DNA from: Syntrophobacteraceae bacterium
Lineage (GTDB): Bacteria; Desulfobacterota; Syntrophobacteria; Syntrophobacterales; Syntrophobacteraceae
DNA length: 32,586 nt
Direction of reading: 5' to 3'
NCBI GenBank assembly: GCA_025454175.1
Contig: JALOOX010000077.1
Span: 1-32,586, forward strand
Position numbers and translations under genes: made by a program. A model generated the notes under the pieces. It was not told where the DNA came from, did no database searches, and saw nothing but the letters and a program-made list of their open reading frames with translations. Position 1 is the first letter of the stretch. Each line of letters starts with the position of its first letter. Positions 7,949 to 16,183 of this stretch are shown here, piece after piece.

Positions 7949-9156
7949 TGGAGAACCGGATCATGAAAGCCCTGGTCATCGCTCCGCAGCCCTTTTTCAC
8001 GCCGAGAGGCACCCCGTTCAGTGTGTACTACCGGACCTGTGTAGCGTCCGAGCTGGGAGTAGAAATCGACCTGCTGACCTATGGTCAGGGTGAGGATGTG
8101 GATATTCCGGGGGTTCGCATCATCCGGGTCCCGCATTTTCCCGCACTGGGGAACGTCAAGGTGGGACCGTCGCCCCTCAAGATCCTTCTGGACCTGCTCA
8201 TCCTCGCGCGGATGGTGGTGCTTCTGGCCATGCGGCGTTACGACCTCGTCCATGCCCACGAGGAGGCGGTGTTCTTCAGTCGCTTCCTGAAGCCCCTGTT
8301 TGGGTTTAAACTCATTTACGATATGCACTCCAGTCTGCCTCAGCAGTTGACCAACTTCAACTTCACCTCTTCGAAGGCGCTCATTGGCCTGTTTCGTCTG
8401 CTGGAAAACAACTGTCTGAAAGCTTCAGATGCGGTCATCACCATTTGTCCAGACCTGGCACGGCAGGTTGATGAATGCATCAGCGACCACGGAAAGCACT
8501 TCCTCATTGAAAACTCCATATTCGACCCCGTCGCTCTCAAGGCCGGGGTTTCGCGCAGCGGCTCCAACGGGGCCGGCTATCCGGCTTCCGATGCTATCGA
8601 TTCGGTGCCTCCTGAGAAGCCGCTTCTGGTTTACGCAGGGACCCTGGAGCCTTATCAGGGCATCGACCTGCTCATTCCCGCGTTCAAACGGGTCCTGGGC
8701 GAGCGGCCCGACACCTCGTTGATCATTGTGGGAGGCAGTGAGCCCCAGGTGCGGTATTATCGATCCATGGCCGACCGGCTGGGTTTGGACGGGCATGTGC
8801 AGTTCACCGGGCGGGTGGCCCCCGAGGTCGCGAGGGCGTTTTCCCGCAGTGCCTCCGTGCTGCTGTCTCCACGGTCCGAGGGCACCAACACGCCGTTGAA
8901 GGTTTACGAACAGCTGGCCAGCGGGATCCCGCTCGTCGCAACCGACATCTATTCTCACACCCAAATCCTCAATAGCGACGTGGCTTTTCTGGTGAAGCCG
9001 GATGCCGAGGACATGGCCAGGGGAATCCTCGAAGCGCTCGCCCCCGACGGCCGAAGCCGGGAAGTGGCCGCTAATGCTCGTCTTCTCTACGAGGAGAAAT
9101 ACTCCCGGAAGGTTTACATCCAAAAGATGCGACAGCTGCTGGAGTATTTGGCCTGA
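7948..9156 (+). CDS. GT4 family glycosyltransferase
   Basis: The protein has 402 residues. I use ATG 7948, which overlaps the previous stop as TGATG and has AAGGAG about 11 bases upstream; ATG 7963 is also possible. The N-terminal Rossmann domain contains TPRGTPFS. The C-terminal donor domain has YAGTLEPYQGIDLL, IIVGGSEP, and the EX7E motif (Glu311/Glu319) in SEGTNTPLKVYEQLASG. It is soluble, presumably working at the cytoplasmic face of the inner membrane with an NDP-sugar donor. The sugar and linkage are unknown. The next gene starts two bases after its stop. Confidence 0.92.
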   Translation: MENRIMKALVIAPQPFFTPRGTPFSVYYRTCVASELGVEIDLLTYGQGEDVDIPGVRIIRVPHFPALGNVKVGPSPLKILLDLLILARMVVLLAMRRYDLVHAHEEAVFFSRFLKPLFGFKLIYDMHSSLPQQLTNFNFTSSKALIGLFRLLENNCLKASDAVITICPDLARQVDECISDHGKHFLIENSIFDPVALKAGVSRSGSNGAGYPASDAIDSVPPEKPLLVYAGTLEPYQGIDLLIPAFKRVLGERPDTSLIIVGGSEPQVRYYRSMADRLGLDGHVQFTGRVAPEVARAFSRSASVLLSPRSEGTNTPLKVYEQLASGIPLVATDIYSHTQILNSDVAFLVKPDAEDMARGILEALAPDGRSREVAANARLLYEEKYSRKVYIQKMRQLLEYLA

Positions 9157-9157
9157 A

Positions 9158-11038
9158 ATGTGCGGTATAGCTGGAATCGCCTGTCGAGATGACTTGCCAC
9201 CGCCGTCGCTGGACAGCCTCGATGGCATGTGTCGGACCATCGTCCATCGAGGGCCCGATGAGCAGGGCATGGCTGTTCATGACCGTGTGGGCATGGCGAT
9301 GCGGCGCCTGTCGATCATCGATTTAGCCGGGGGAGCCCAACCCATCTACAATGAAGATCGATCGGTCTGGGTGGTTTTTAATGGGGAGATCTACAACTAC
9401 CGTGAGCTGAGACGAGAGCTGGAAAGCGCTGGGCACGTCTTCAGGACCAACAGTGACACGGAAGTCATCGTGCATGCCTATGAGGAGCTCGGGCCCGATT
9501 TTCCCAACGCACTCAACGGGATGTTCGCATTTTCCCTCCATGACGCCCGCAGGAGGAAACTGGTCCTGGCGAGAGACCACATCGGGATCAAGCCGCTCTA
9601 TTATTTTTTCAACGGCAGCGTCATGGTGTGGGGATCCGAGATCAAGGCGATCCTGGCTACGGGCCTCGTTCCCCGGCGCCTGAACCTCGACGGGCTGGCG
9701 CAGTTCCTCTCCTGGGAATACATTCCCGGGCGGGGGAGTTTGTTCCAGTCTGTTCACAAGCTGCTGCCGGCGGAAATGATGGAGCTGAACCTGGCGACGT
9801 TCTCCTGGAAACGGCGATCATTTTGGGACGTTCCGGTGGAGAGCCACCCCACCGCCCCGAGAACCTGCATGGAGTGGGAGGAGGAGCTGGACGGCAGGAT
9901 CAGGGAATCCGTTCGGAGGCAGCTCATCAGTGACGTGCCCTTGGGAGCCTTCCTGTCGGGCGGTGTGGATTCGTCCCTGGTCGTGGCGGCGATGGGCGCG
10001 CCCAAGACTTTCAGCATTGGCTTCGACGATCCGTCTTACAATGAACTCAAATGGGCCCGGAGGGTGGCGGAGCACCTGGGCGTGGACCATCTGGATGCCA
10101 TCATCGAGCCCAACGTGCGCGAGCTTTTCTGGGAGCTCATTTATTATATGGACGATCCCATTGGGGATTTCTCGATCTTTCCCACCTACCTGGTGTCGAA
10201 GCACGCCCGGCGGAAAGTCACCGTCGCCCTCAGCGGCGATGGAGGGGACGAGGTGTTCGGCGGCTACGAGACCTACCTTGCCGAGCAGAGGGTGAAGGAC
10301 TACCGCCACGTTCCGGGGTTTATGCGCGGCATGATCCTCGAGCCGCTGCTCAGGTCCATCAGGCCGAGGCCCGAAAAGAAGGGGCTCATCAACAAAGCCA
10401 AGAGATTCCTCGAGGGTCTGGAGCAGCCAGAGGGGCTCGGACACGCACGGTGGAGGATCTTCATGGACGATTCGCTTCTCCAGGCGCTGTTTCTACCCGA
10501 AGTGATCGGGGGGCTGACCGAGCCGCCCGAGGGGCACGTCGTCGATCTGTTCAGTCGGGCGGGAGCGCGGGACCCCGTGAACCGGTGCCTTTACGTTGAT
10601 TTGAAGAGCTACCTGGTGGACAACTGCCTGGTGAAGGTGGATCGCATGTCCATGGCTGTTTCCCTGGAAGCGCGCGTGCCTTTGCTGGACAAGGACCTCG
10701 TGGAGCTGGGGTTTCAGATTCCAGGCGATCTGAAGGTTTCGAAGGGACGTACCAAGGTGATTCTCAAGCGGGTTGCGGCGCGCCACATTCCCCGTGAGTG
10801 CGTCTATCGACCGAAGGAAGGTTTCAGCATCCCCATCAAGAATTGGCTCAAGAAGGAGCTGAAGCCGCTCATGCAGGAGTTGCTAGACCCGCTGGCTCTG
10901 CTCGGGGAGGGGGTTTTCAAGGTAGACACGGTGGAGCGGCTGAAACGGGAGCATCTGTCGGGACAGGCCAATCACAGCCACGTTCTGTGGTCCCTGATGG
11001 TGTTCCAGGCCTGGCGGCGGAAATGGCTGGAGGGTTGA
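9158..11038 (+). CDS. asnB: Asparagine synthase (glutamine-hydrolysing)-like amidotransferase
   Basis: The protein has 626 residues and starts at ATG 9158. This start is decisive because it exposes Cys2 (MCGIAG), the class II glutamine amidotransferase nucleophile; an upstream in-frame extension exists but would bury it. The N-terminal half has RGPDEQG, NGEIYNY and ARDHIGIKPLYY. The synthetase half has the ATP pyrophosphatase loop SGGVDSS (about 267-273) and SGDGGDEVFGGY. It lies one base after the GT4 stop and three bases before the next gene. Family knowledge: similar enzymes are common in exopolysaccharide and exosortase-associated clusters, where they may amidate sugar acids instead of making free asparagine. 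No exosortase is in this window. The symbol reflects the family, not a proven substrate. Confidence 0.93.
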   Translation: MCGIAGIACRDDLPPPSLDSLDGMCRTIVHRGPDEQGMAVHDRVGMAMRRLSIIDLAGGAQPIYNEDRSVWVVFNGEIYNYRELRRELESAGHVFRTNSDTEVIVHAYEELGPDFPNALNGMFAFSLHDARRRKLVLARDHIGIKPLYYFFNGSVMVWGSEIKAILATGLVPRRLNLDGLAQFLSWEYIPGRGSLFQSVHKLLPAEMMELNLATFSWKRRSFWDVPVESHPTAPRTCMEWEEELDGRIRESVRRQLISDVPLGAFLSGGVDSSLVVAAMGAPKTFSIGFDDPSYNELKWARRVAEHLGVDHLDAIIEPNVRELFWELIYYMDDPIGDFSIFPTYLVSKHARRKVTVALSGDGGDEVFGGYETYLAEQRVKDYRHVPGFMRGMILEPLLRSIRPRPEKKGLINKAKRFLEGLEQPEGLGHARWRIFMDDSLLQALFLPEVIGGLTEPPEGHVVDLFSRAGARDPVNRCLYVDLKSYLVDNCLVKVDRMSMAVSLEARVPLLDKDLVELGFQIPGDLKVSKGRTKVILKRVAARHIPRECVYRPKEGFSIPIKNWLKKELKPLMQELLDPLALLGEGVFKVDTVERLKREHLSGQANHSHVLWSLMVFQAWRRKWLEG

Positions 11039-11041
11039 GCA

Positions 11042-12022
11042 TTGAAGAAAACACTGGTGACGGGAGCGACGGGCTTCACAGGGAATGCGCTTTGCAAACG
11101 GCTGTTGAAGGATGGCGAACGGGTCGTGGCTTTTGTCCGTAACCGGAGCCGTTGCGAGGAGATCGAGAAGTGGGGTGTGGAATGCCGCCAGGTGGACATC
11201 AAGGAAGCAGGAGCCGTTCGAGAGGGCTTCGAGGATATCGACACGGTCTATCATGTGGCGGCCGCTTACCGTACCGAGCATAGCGACCACAGGGAATTCC
11301 GGCTCGTCAATGTCGAGGGTACGCGTCATCTGCTCGATGCGGCTCGCTCCAGAGGGGTGAAGCGGTTCATTCACTGCTCGACCGTGGGGGTTCAGGGACG
11401 CATTGATGACCCGCCCGCCGATGAAGAATACCGTGTCAACCCGGGCGATCACTACCAGCAGTCCAAACTTGAAGGGGAGATGCTGGCCCGCCGCTATTTT
11501 CAGGAGGGGCTGCCGGGAGCTGTGGTAAGGCCCGTGGGCATCTATGGCCCTGGGGACACCAGGTTTCTCAAGTTGTTCGGCCCCATTCGCAAGGGTTACT
11601 TTGTCATGATCGGATCGGGCCGCACACTTTACCACATGACCTTCATCGACGATCTCATCGAGGGAATGGTCCTGGCGGGAAGGAAGCCCGAGGCTCTGAA
11701 CGAGGTCTTCACCATCGCCGGGGCGCGTTACACGACCGTCCGGGAGTTGGTGGATCTCATTGCCGACGTGCTCGACTGTCCCCGGCCCAGGTGGCGCATC
11801 CCCTTTGCCCCTGTTTTCGCGGCGGCCTGGGCTTGCGACAGTCTCCTCAGACCCCTCGGAATTGAGCCGCCGCTCTATCCACGGCGCGTGGAATTCTTTC
11901 ACTTCGACCGGGCTTTCAGCATCGACAAGGCTCGACGTCTTCTGGGTTACGAACCGCGGGTCGACCTCCGGGAGGGTCTTGCGGCGACGGCAGAGTGGTA
12001 TGGACAGCAGGGGTTGATCTGA
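11042..12022 (+). CDS. NAD-dependent epimerase/dehydratase (extended SDR)
   Basis: The 326-residue protein starts at TTG 11042, with GGAGGG just upstream inside the end of the previous gene. The N-terminus has the nucleotide-binding TGATGFTG (about residues 7-14). The catalytic Tyr138 and Lys142 sit in YQQSK, with the usual HCSTVG strand before them. VRPVGIYGPGD follows, as in sugar-nucleotide epimerases and dihydroflavonol-reductase-like SDRs. Probable role: epimerising, dehydrating or reducing an NDP-sugar or a lipid-linked intermediate. The exact reaction cannot be read from the sequence. It is tightly packed between the amidotransferase and the FAD enzyme. Confidence 0.9.
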   Translation: MKKTLVTGATGFTGNALCKRLLKDGERVVAFVRNRSRCEEIEKWGVECRQVDIKEAGAVREGFEDIDTVYHVAAAYRTEHSDHREFRLVNVEGTRHLLDAARSRGVKRFIHCSTVGVQGRIDDPPADEEYRVNPGDHYQQSKLEGEMLARRYFQEGLPGAVVRPVGIYGPGDTRFLKLFGPIRKGYFVMIGSGRTLYHMTFIDDLIEGMVLAGRKPEALNEVFTIAGARYTTVRELVDLIADVLDCPRPRWRIPFAPVFAAAWACDSLLRPLGIEPPLYPRRVEFFHFDRAFSIDKARRLLGYEPRVDLREGLAATAEWYGQQGLI

Positions 12023-12023
12023 C

Positions 12024-13556
12024 ATGGGAAGCATCATTCGGCGCCCTGGGGCGGCGGCTCGGGATTCGTACGATCTAGTCATTGTGGGGGGAGGCATTTA
12101 CGGGGCCATGCTGGCACTGGAATCCTCCCTGCGCGGTCTGCACGCTCTCCTGCTGGAAAAGGGGGATTTCGGCGGAGCCACAAGCTTCAACAGCCTGCGC
12201 ATCCTGCATGGGGGGCTGAGGTATCTGCAAAGCCTGGATCTCCATCGCTTCAGGGAATCAGTGGGGGAGCGAAGCTGGTTTCTGAGAAGCTTTCCCAATC
12301 ACGTTCAAGTCCTTCCCTGCCTGATGCCGCTTTACGGAGAGGGGCTCCGTCGTCCGGCTGTCTTTCGAGCGGCCCTGGGCCTCAACGACTGGCTCTCGAG
12401 GGAGCGCAACCTTGCAGTCCGTGCGGATCGGCACCTACCTTCCGGGCGCGTCGTCGACGCTTCCGCGACGGTTTCGCTATTCCCCGGGGTGGACCGGAGG
12501 GACCTGCTGGGTGGGGCGGTTTGGTACGACGCCTGTATGCCCGATTCCCAGCGGATTCTCATGGATGTTTTGCGCTCCGCCTGCGGGCTGGGGAGCGTGG
12601 CCTTGAATTATGTCGAGGCCCAGGATCTGCTGAAGAGCGGCTCCCAGGTCTGGGGGATTTTGGGCCGCGACCTCCAGAGCGGTGAAGAGCTGGAGTTTCG
12701 GGGCAAGGTGGTCATCAATGCCGGCGGTCCGTGGAGCCGTGAGATGGCGGCGCGCTTCGACAGGGATGTTCCCCACCTTTTCCAGGGTTCCATCGCCTGG
12801 AACGTTCTCTTCGACCGTGAGCCGCCTTCGGACCACGCCCTGGCCTTGAAGCCGAAGCATCCCGGTGCCAGGACCTACTTCCTGGTCCCCTGGAAGGGAA
12901 TGATCCTGGCGGGGACCGGCCACGCTCCCTGGAGCCTGGGATCGGAGCGCCCGTTGCCCTCCAGGGAGCAACTGGAGTGCTTCGTGGAAGATCTGAATCG
13001 CGCGGCTCCGGGTTTGGGCTTGACGGGGGGAGACATCGTCCATGTGCTGGCTGGCTTGCTTCCTGCGGTGCGGACCGGCTCCGATGAGCTGGCACTGCGT
13101 GAAGTCATTGTGGACCATGGAGCCCAAGGGGGGGGGCATGGGCTCTACAGCGTTTCCGGAGTCAAGTTCACCACGGCGAGACTGGTGGCCGAGAAGACCC
13201 TGAACCGAGTTTTCGGGCATTCGAGGGCAGTTCGGAGGAGCTGGACCTGGACTCCACGGCCTGATGCCCTACAGCCTGGAACAGCGGAAATGGCGGCGCT
13301 CCTGGGCGGGCTCGGTGATTCATCCGACGGGGTGGACGGGTGTGAGGGAGTCCTGGGAAAGTTGATCGAAGAGGAGTCTGTCGTGCACCTGGAAGATTTG
13401 TTTTTCCGAAGAACTTCACTCTGGACGAGGCCGAAGGAGGCCCTGCACGCAGCACCCCGGCTGTGCAGGCTATGGGGGTGGGACGAGGCGGAGTGTGCAT
13501 CCGAGCTGACCCGGGTCCAGGAAGGGTACGTGAATTATGACGCGGCGGGTCGTTGA
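12024..13556 (+). CDS. FAD-dependent oxidoreductase, glycerol-3-phosphate dehydrogenase-like
   Basis: The protein has 510 residues, similar to GlpD (about 500). The FAD-binding GGGIYG is at residues 22-27, followed by LLLEKGDFGGATS and RILHGGLRYLQ, hallmarks of the GlpA/GlpD family. KFTTAR near residue 380 is the conserved C-terminal part of the DAO domain. The stretch after about residue 400 resembles a shortened GlpD C-terminal cap. It starts one base after the SDR stop and overlaps the next gene by 20 bases. No other glycerol gene is nearby, so a role in glycan biosynthesis (oxidising a sugar or polyol phosphate) is inferred, but moonlighting central metabolism cannot be excluded. Confidence 0.88.
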   Translation: MGSIIRRPGAAARDSYDLVIVGGGIYGAMLALESSLRGLHALLLEKGDFGGATSFNSLRILHGGLRYLQSLDLHRFRESVGERSWFLRSFPNHVQVLPCLMPLYGEGLRRPAVFRAALGLNDWLSRERNLAVRADRHLPSGRVVDASATVSLFPGVDRRDLLGGAVWYDACMPDSQRILMDVLRSACGLGSVALNYVEAQDLLKSGSQVWGILGRDLQSGEELEFRGKVVINAGGPWSREMAARFDRDVPHLFQGSIAWNVLFDREPPSDHALALKPKHPGARTYFLVPWKGMILAGTGHAPWSLGSERPLPSREQLECFVEDLNRAAPGLGLTGGDIVHVLAGLLPAVRTGSDELALREVIVDHGAQGGGHGLYSVSGVKFTTARLVAEKTLNRVFGHSRAVRRSWTWTPRPDALQPGTAEMAALLGGLGDSSDGVDGCEGVLGKLIEEESVVHLEDLFFRRTSLWTRPKEALHAAPRLCRLWGWDEAECASELTRVQEGYVNYDAAGR

Positions 13557-15165
13557 GCCGCAGGGCAACGGAGCACGAGTGGGGACGACAGCGGCGGGAC
13601 GGCAATCCTTCCAAGTCTTGATGGTGCTTTCGCTTCTGGGGGGATTCGGCATGGCGGGCGTGCTGTGGGCCACTTCTCCGTGGGGGATCGGAACGAATCC
13701 CGATAGCGCCACACTGATGCAGTCGGCGGAAAATGCGTCCAGGGGCTTCGGCTTCTACACGGATGCCGGAGGAGGAGACCTTAGGCCCCTCATTCATTTT
13801 CCTCCCTTGTTTCCGGCGATGCTTTCGGTTTTAAGCCTCATGCTGGGAGTCGGCCTGCAGGAAGCTGCGCGCTGGCTCCACGCGGTTCTCATGGGCGCCA
13901 ATGTGTTTATCATCGGTTGCGCTGCACTGTGTGCTTTGAGAAGCTTTCCATGGGGCGCGGTGATCGCCTCCTTCCTGGCCCTCACTTCGCCCGTCCTCGT
14001 CGATCTCCATGTGAATGCCCTGACCGAGCCGCTTTTCCTCTTTTTGGGCCTGCTGTCGCTGATGGCAGTCGCCTCGCACCTGGAGCGCCCCAAGCTTGCC
14101 AAGGTCGTCTGCTGCGGGGTACTCGCCGGCATGGCCTGGATGGCCAGGTTTCCCGGGATCGTCCTTGTCGCCTCGGCTGGTCTGGCTGTCTTACTCATGG
14201 GGCGGGGAGGGCTTGGCTCGAAGCTTCGAGACGGCCTGATCGTGGCCATGGCGAGCGGAGCTCCCAACATCCTGTGGATGGTACGCAATTATATGCTCGT
14301 CGGCAATGCCACAAGCCGGTCGTTCGCCTTTCATCCACCCGAAGCATGGGGCGCGTTGCGTAGTGTTGTGGCCACAACATCGGGGTGGCTCTTCCCCGTG
14401 GGGCTGAATGCCAGGCTCAGGGTTGTCGCCATGCTCGGAGTCCTGGGAATGCTGATCGTGCTGGTCTTGAAGCAGAGAATGAGGGCAGGCTCCGAGCACC
14501 AGGGGACATCTAAGACCGTGCCGCTGCTGCGGGTCCTGGTGATGTTCATGGTTCTCTATTCGATTTTCCTGCTCGTCTCCATCATGTTCTTCGATGCCCA
14601 AACCCCCCTCAACGACCGCATCTTGGCTCCCCTGCATGCGGTGGGGATCGTCGTGGGTGTCGCCACCGCCTTCGGGCTCATCGAGGCAGGCCGGGGTAAA
14701 GGGAGCAGTGTGGTGACATTCGGGCTGGCTCTTCTGCTACTGTGGCTCACCGTGTCCTACCCGTGGAGAGGTTATGCAATTGCCGCCCACAGCTTCAGGT
14801 ATGGAAATGGCTATGCGGGGGAAGAATGGCGGGGCTCGCCACTGGTACAGGCCCTGAGAACCCTGCCTTCGGATGCCGTCCTCATCTCCAATGACATCCA
14901 GGCCATATATATGCTCATGGGGCGCGTTGCATATCAGGTTCCCAACAAGTACCACTACACTACCCTATTGCCCAACGAGCATTTTGACAGGCAGCTGGCG
15001 CTGCTCAGGGTCCGATTGGAAAGAGAAAAGGGCTTTCTCGTATACTTCGGCAGAGGTCCGGCCCGACCGCATCTCGCGAGCGAGAGCAGTCTGAGGGACG
15101 AACTGGCATTGAGAGCTGTGATCGATGTCGAGGATGGTCGAATATACGTCATGGACCCTCCCTGA
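13537..15165 (+). CDS. GT-C fold membrane glycosyltransferase (ArnT/RgtA/PMT type)
   Basis: The 542-residue polytopic protein has about 11 predicted helices; the first (about 28-46) is followed by the first periplasmic loop with NPDSATLMQSAENAS. The Asp in that loop is in the place of the catalytic acid of polyprenyl-phosphate-sugar-dependent GT-C enzymes. HFPPLFPAML then matches the usual PPLYP-like motif. A soluble periplasmic C-terminal domain of about 130 residues follows. The start ATG 13537 has AGGAAGGG upstream and overlaps the FAD gene. Inference: it adds a sugar from a lipid-phosphate donor, perhaps made by the GT2 at 5145, to the glycan on the periplasmic side. Confidence 0.82.
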   Translation: MTRRVVEPQGNGARVGTTAAGRQSFQVLMVLSLLGGFGMAGVLWATSPWGIGTNPDSATLMQSAENASRGFGFYTDAGGGDLRPLIHFPPLFPAMLSVLSLMLGVGLQEAARWLHAVLMGANVFIIGCAALCALRSFPWGAVIASFLALTSPVLVDLHVNALTEPLFLFLGLLSLMAVASHLERPKLAKVVCCGVLAGMAWMARFPGIVLVASAGLAVLLMGRGGLGSKLRDGLIVAMASGAPNILWMVRNYMLVGNATSRSFAFHPPEAWGALRSVVATTSGWLFPVGLNARLRVVAMLGVLGMLIVLVLKQRMRAGSEHQGTSKTVPLLRVLVMFMVLYSIFLLVSIMFFDAQTPLNDRILAPLHAVGIVVGVATAFGLIEAGRGKGSSVVTFGLALLLLWLTVSYPWRGYAIAAHSFRYGNGYAGEEWRGSPLVQALRTLPSDAVLISNDIQAIYMLMGRVAYQVPNKYHYTTLLPNEHFDRQLALLRVRLEREKGFLVYFGRGPARPHLASESSLRDELALRAVIDVEDGRIYVMDPP

Positions 15166-15206
15166 GGGATTGTGCTGTAGTTCTGCATTCAAGCTGGAGA
15201 TCCTCA

Positions 15207-16070
15207 ATGTTACCTACGTTCATCATCATTGGAGCGATGAAAGCCGGCACGACTTCTCTCTATGCTTATTTGAGCGAGCACCCCGACGTCTTCATGTCCA
15301 GGGTGAAAGAAACCCGGTTCTTTGCCTTCGACGCCACCAATCCCGATCATGTGAGCCAGGTTCCCAGGGTTTGGCCGGTGACGACCCGGGAGGACTATGA
15401 AGCTTTGTTCGAGGGGATCACCACTGAATCCGCATCGGGCGAGGCTTCGCCCAACTACCTGAGCAGTCCCCTGGCTCCACGCCGGATCAGGGAGACCATC
15501 CCCGGCGTGAAGCTCATGGCCAGCTTGCGCAATCCTGCGGATCGCATCTATTCCGGGTACCTGATGCGGTGCCGGGAAGGCATGGAGAGCCGGCCTTTCT
15601 GGGAGGCGTTCCAGGAGGACAGGGAACTCTGGTGGGTGGCATCCAGCTTCTATTATGAGAATTTGAAACGCTATTATGACCAGTTCGAACGGGATAGGAT
15701 CAAAGTGATTCTGTTCGAGGAACTGAAAAGCGATCCGATGGGCGTGATGAAGGGTTTGTACAGGTTCATCGGCGTCGGTGACCGGTTCGATCCCGATGTG
15801 TCGAAGATCTACAACAAGGGCGGAGCCCCCAGGAACAAGGCTCTTTATCGTCTCATGAATCCCGGTGCCAGGGTCAGGGATGCGCTGAACGCTTACGTTC
15901 CGGACGGGGTGCGGTCCGCCCTCAGGCATCTGAAGAACTGGAACATGAAAAACGAGGTATCGGCCCTGAGGGAAGTGTTCGATGACCTCATCAATGTCTA
16001 CTATGATGACATCCGAAGGACGGAGGATCTGCTCCGCATGGATCTGTCGGGGTGGTACCGCTGCCCATAG
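15207..16070 (+). CDS. PAPS-dependent sulfotransferase
   Basis: The 287-residue length is typical for bacterial members of the sulfotransferase family (heparan sulfate N-sulfotransferase-like). The 5'-phosphosulfate loop is GAMKAGTTSL (Lys12 to Thr16). The 3'-phosphate-binding region is LRNPADRIYSGY with Arg108 and Ser116 at the expected spacing. KETRFFAF and EASPNYL are also typical of the carbohydrate group. No membrane segment is seen, so it would act in the cytoplasm on lipid-linked sugars with PAPS as donor. Its place inside the cluster implies a sulfated repeat unit. No PAPS synthesis genes are in the window. Confidence 0.9.
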   Translation: MLPTFIIIGAMKAGTTSLYAYLSEHPDVFMSRVKETRFFAFDATNPDHVSQVPRVWPVTTREDYEALFEGITTESASGEASPNYLSSPLAPRRIRETIPGVKLMASLRNPADRIYSGYLMRCREGMESRPFWEAFQEDRELWWVASSFYYENLKRYYDQFERDRIKVILFEELKSDPMGVMKGLYRFIGVGDRFDPDVSKIYNKGGAPRNKALYRLMNPGARVRDALNAYVPDGVRSALRHLKNWNMKNEVSALREVFDDLINVYYDDIRRTEDLLRMDLSGWYRCP

Positions 16071-16144
16071 CTTCAGATCGATGAAGAGCCCCGGCCCGAT
16101 GCGGCCCCTGGCTCCCCGTGTTGAAGCTCGGTCGTTGTTTTCAG

Positions 16145-16162
16145 ACCATTCACGAGAATGGT
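16145..16162 (+). other. Small perfect hairpin before the GT2-GtrA gene
   Basis: ACCATTC (16145-16151) pairs with GAATGGT (16156-16162) around a 4-base loop, about 7 bases before the GGGGAAGGG ribosome binding site of the gene starting at 16184. No T run follows, so it is not a standard terminator. It could shield or expose the ribosome binding site or stabilise the transcript; function unproven. Confidence 0.35.
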
Positions 16163-16183
16163 TCTTCGGGGAAGGGATTTTTG

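Noticed and set aside
9002-9157. In-frame upstream extension of the amidotransferase
   Set aside because: It would bury the catalytic Cys2 and overlaps the GT4 gene deeply.
10883-12097. 404-codon minus-strand frame opposite the SDR gene
   Set aside because: The plus-strand SDR has intact catalytic motifs; the minus product shows no family features.
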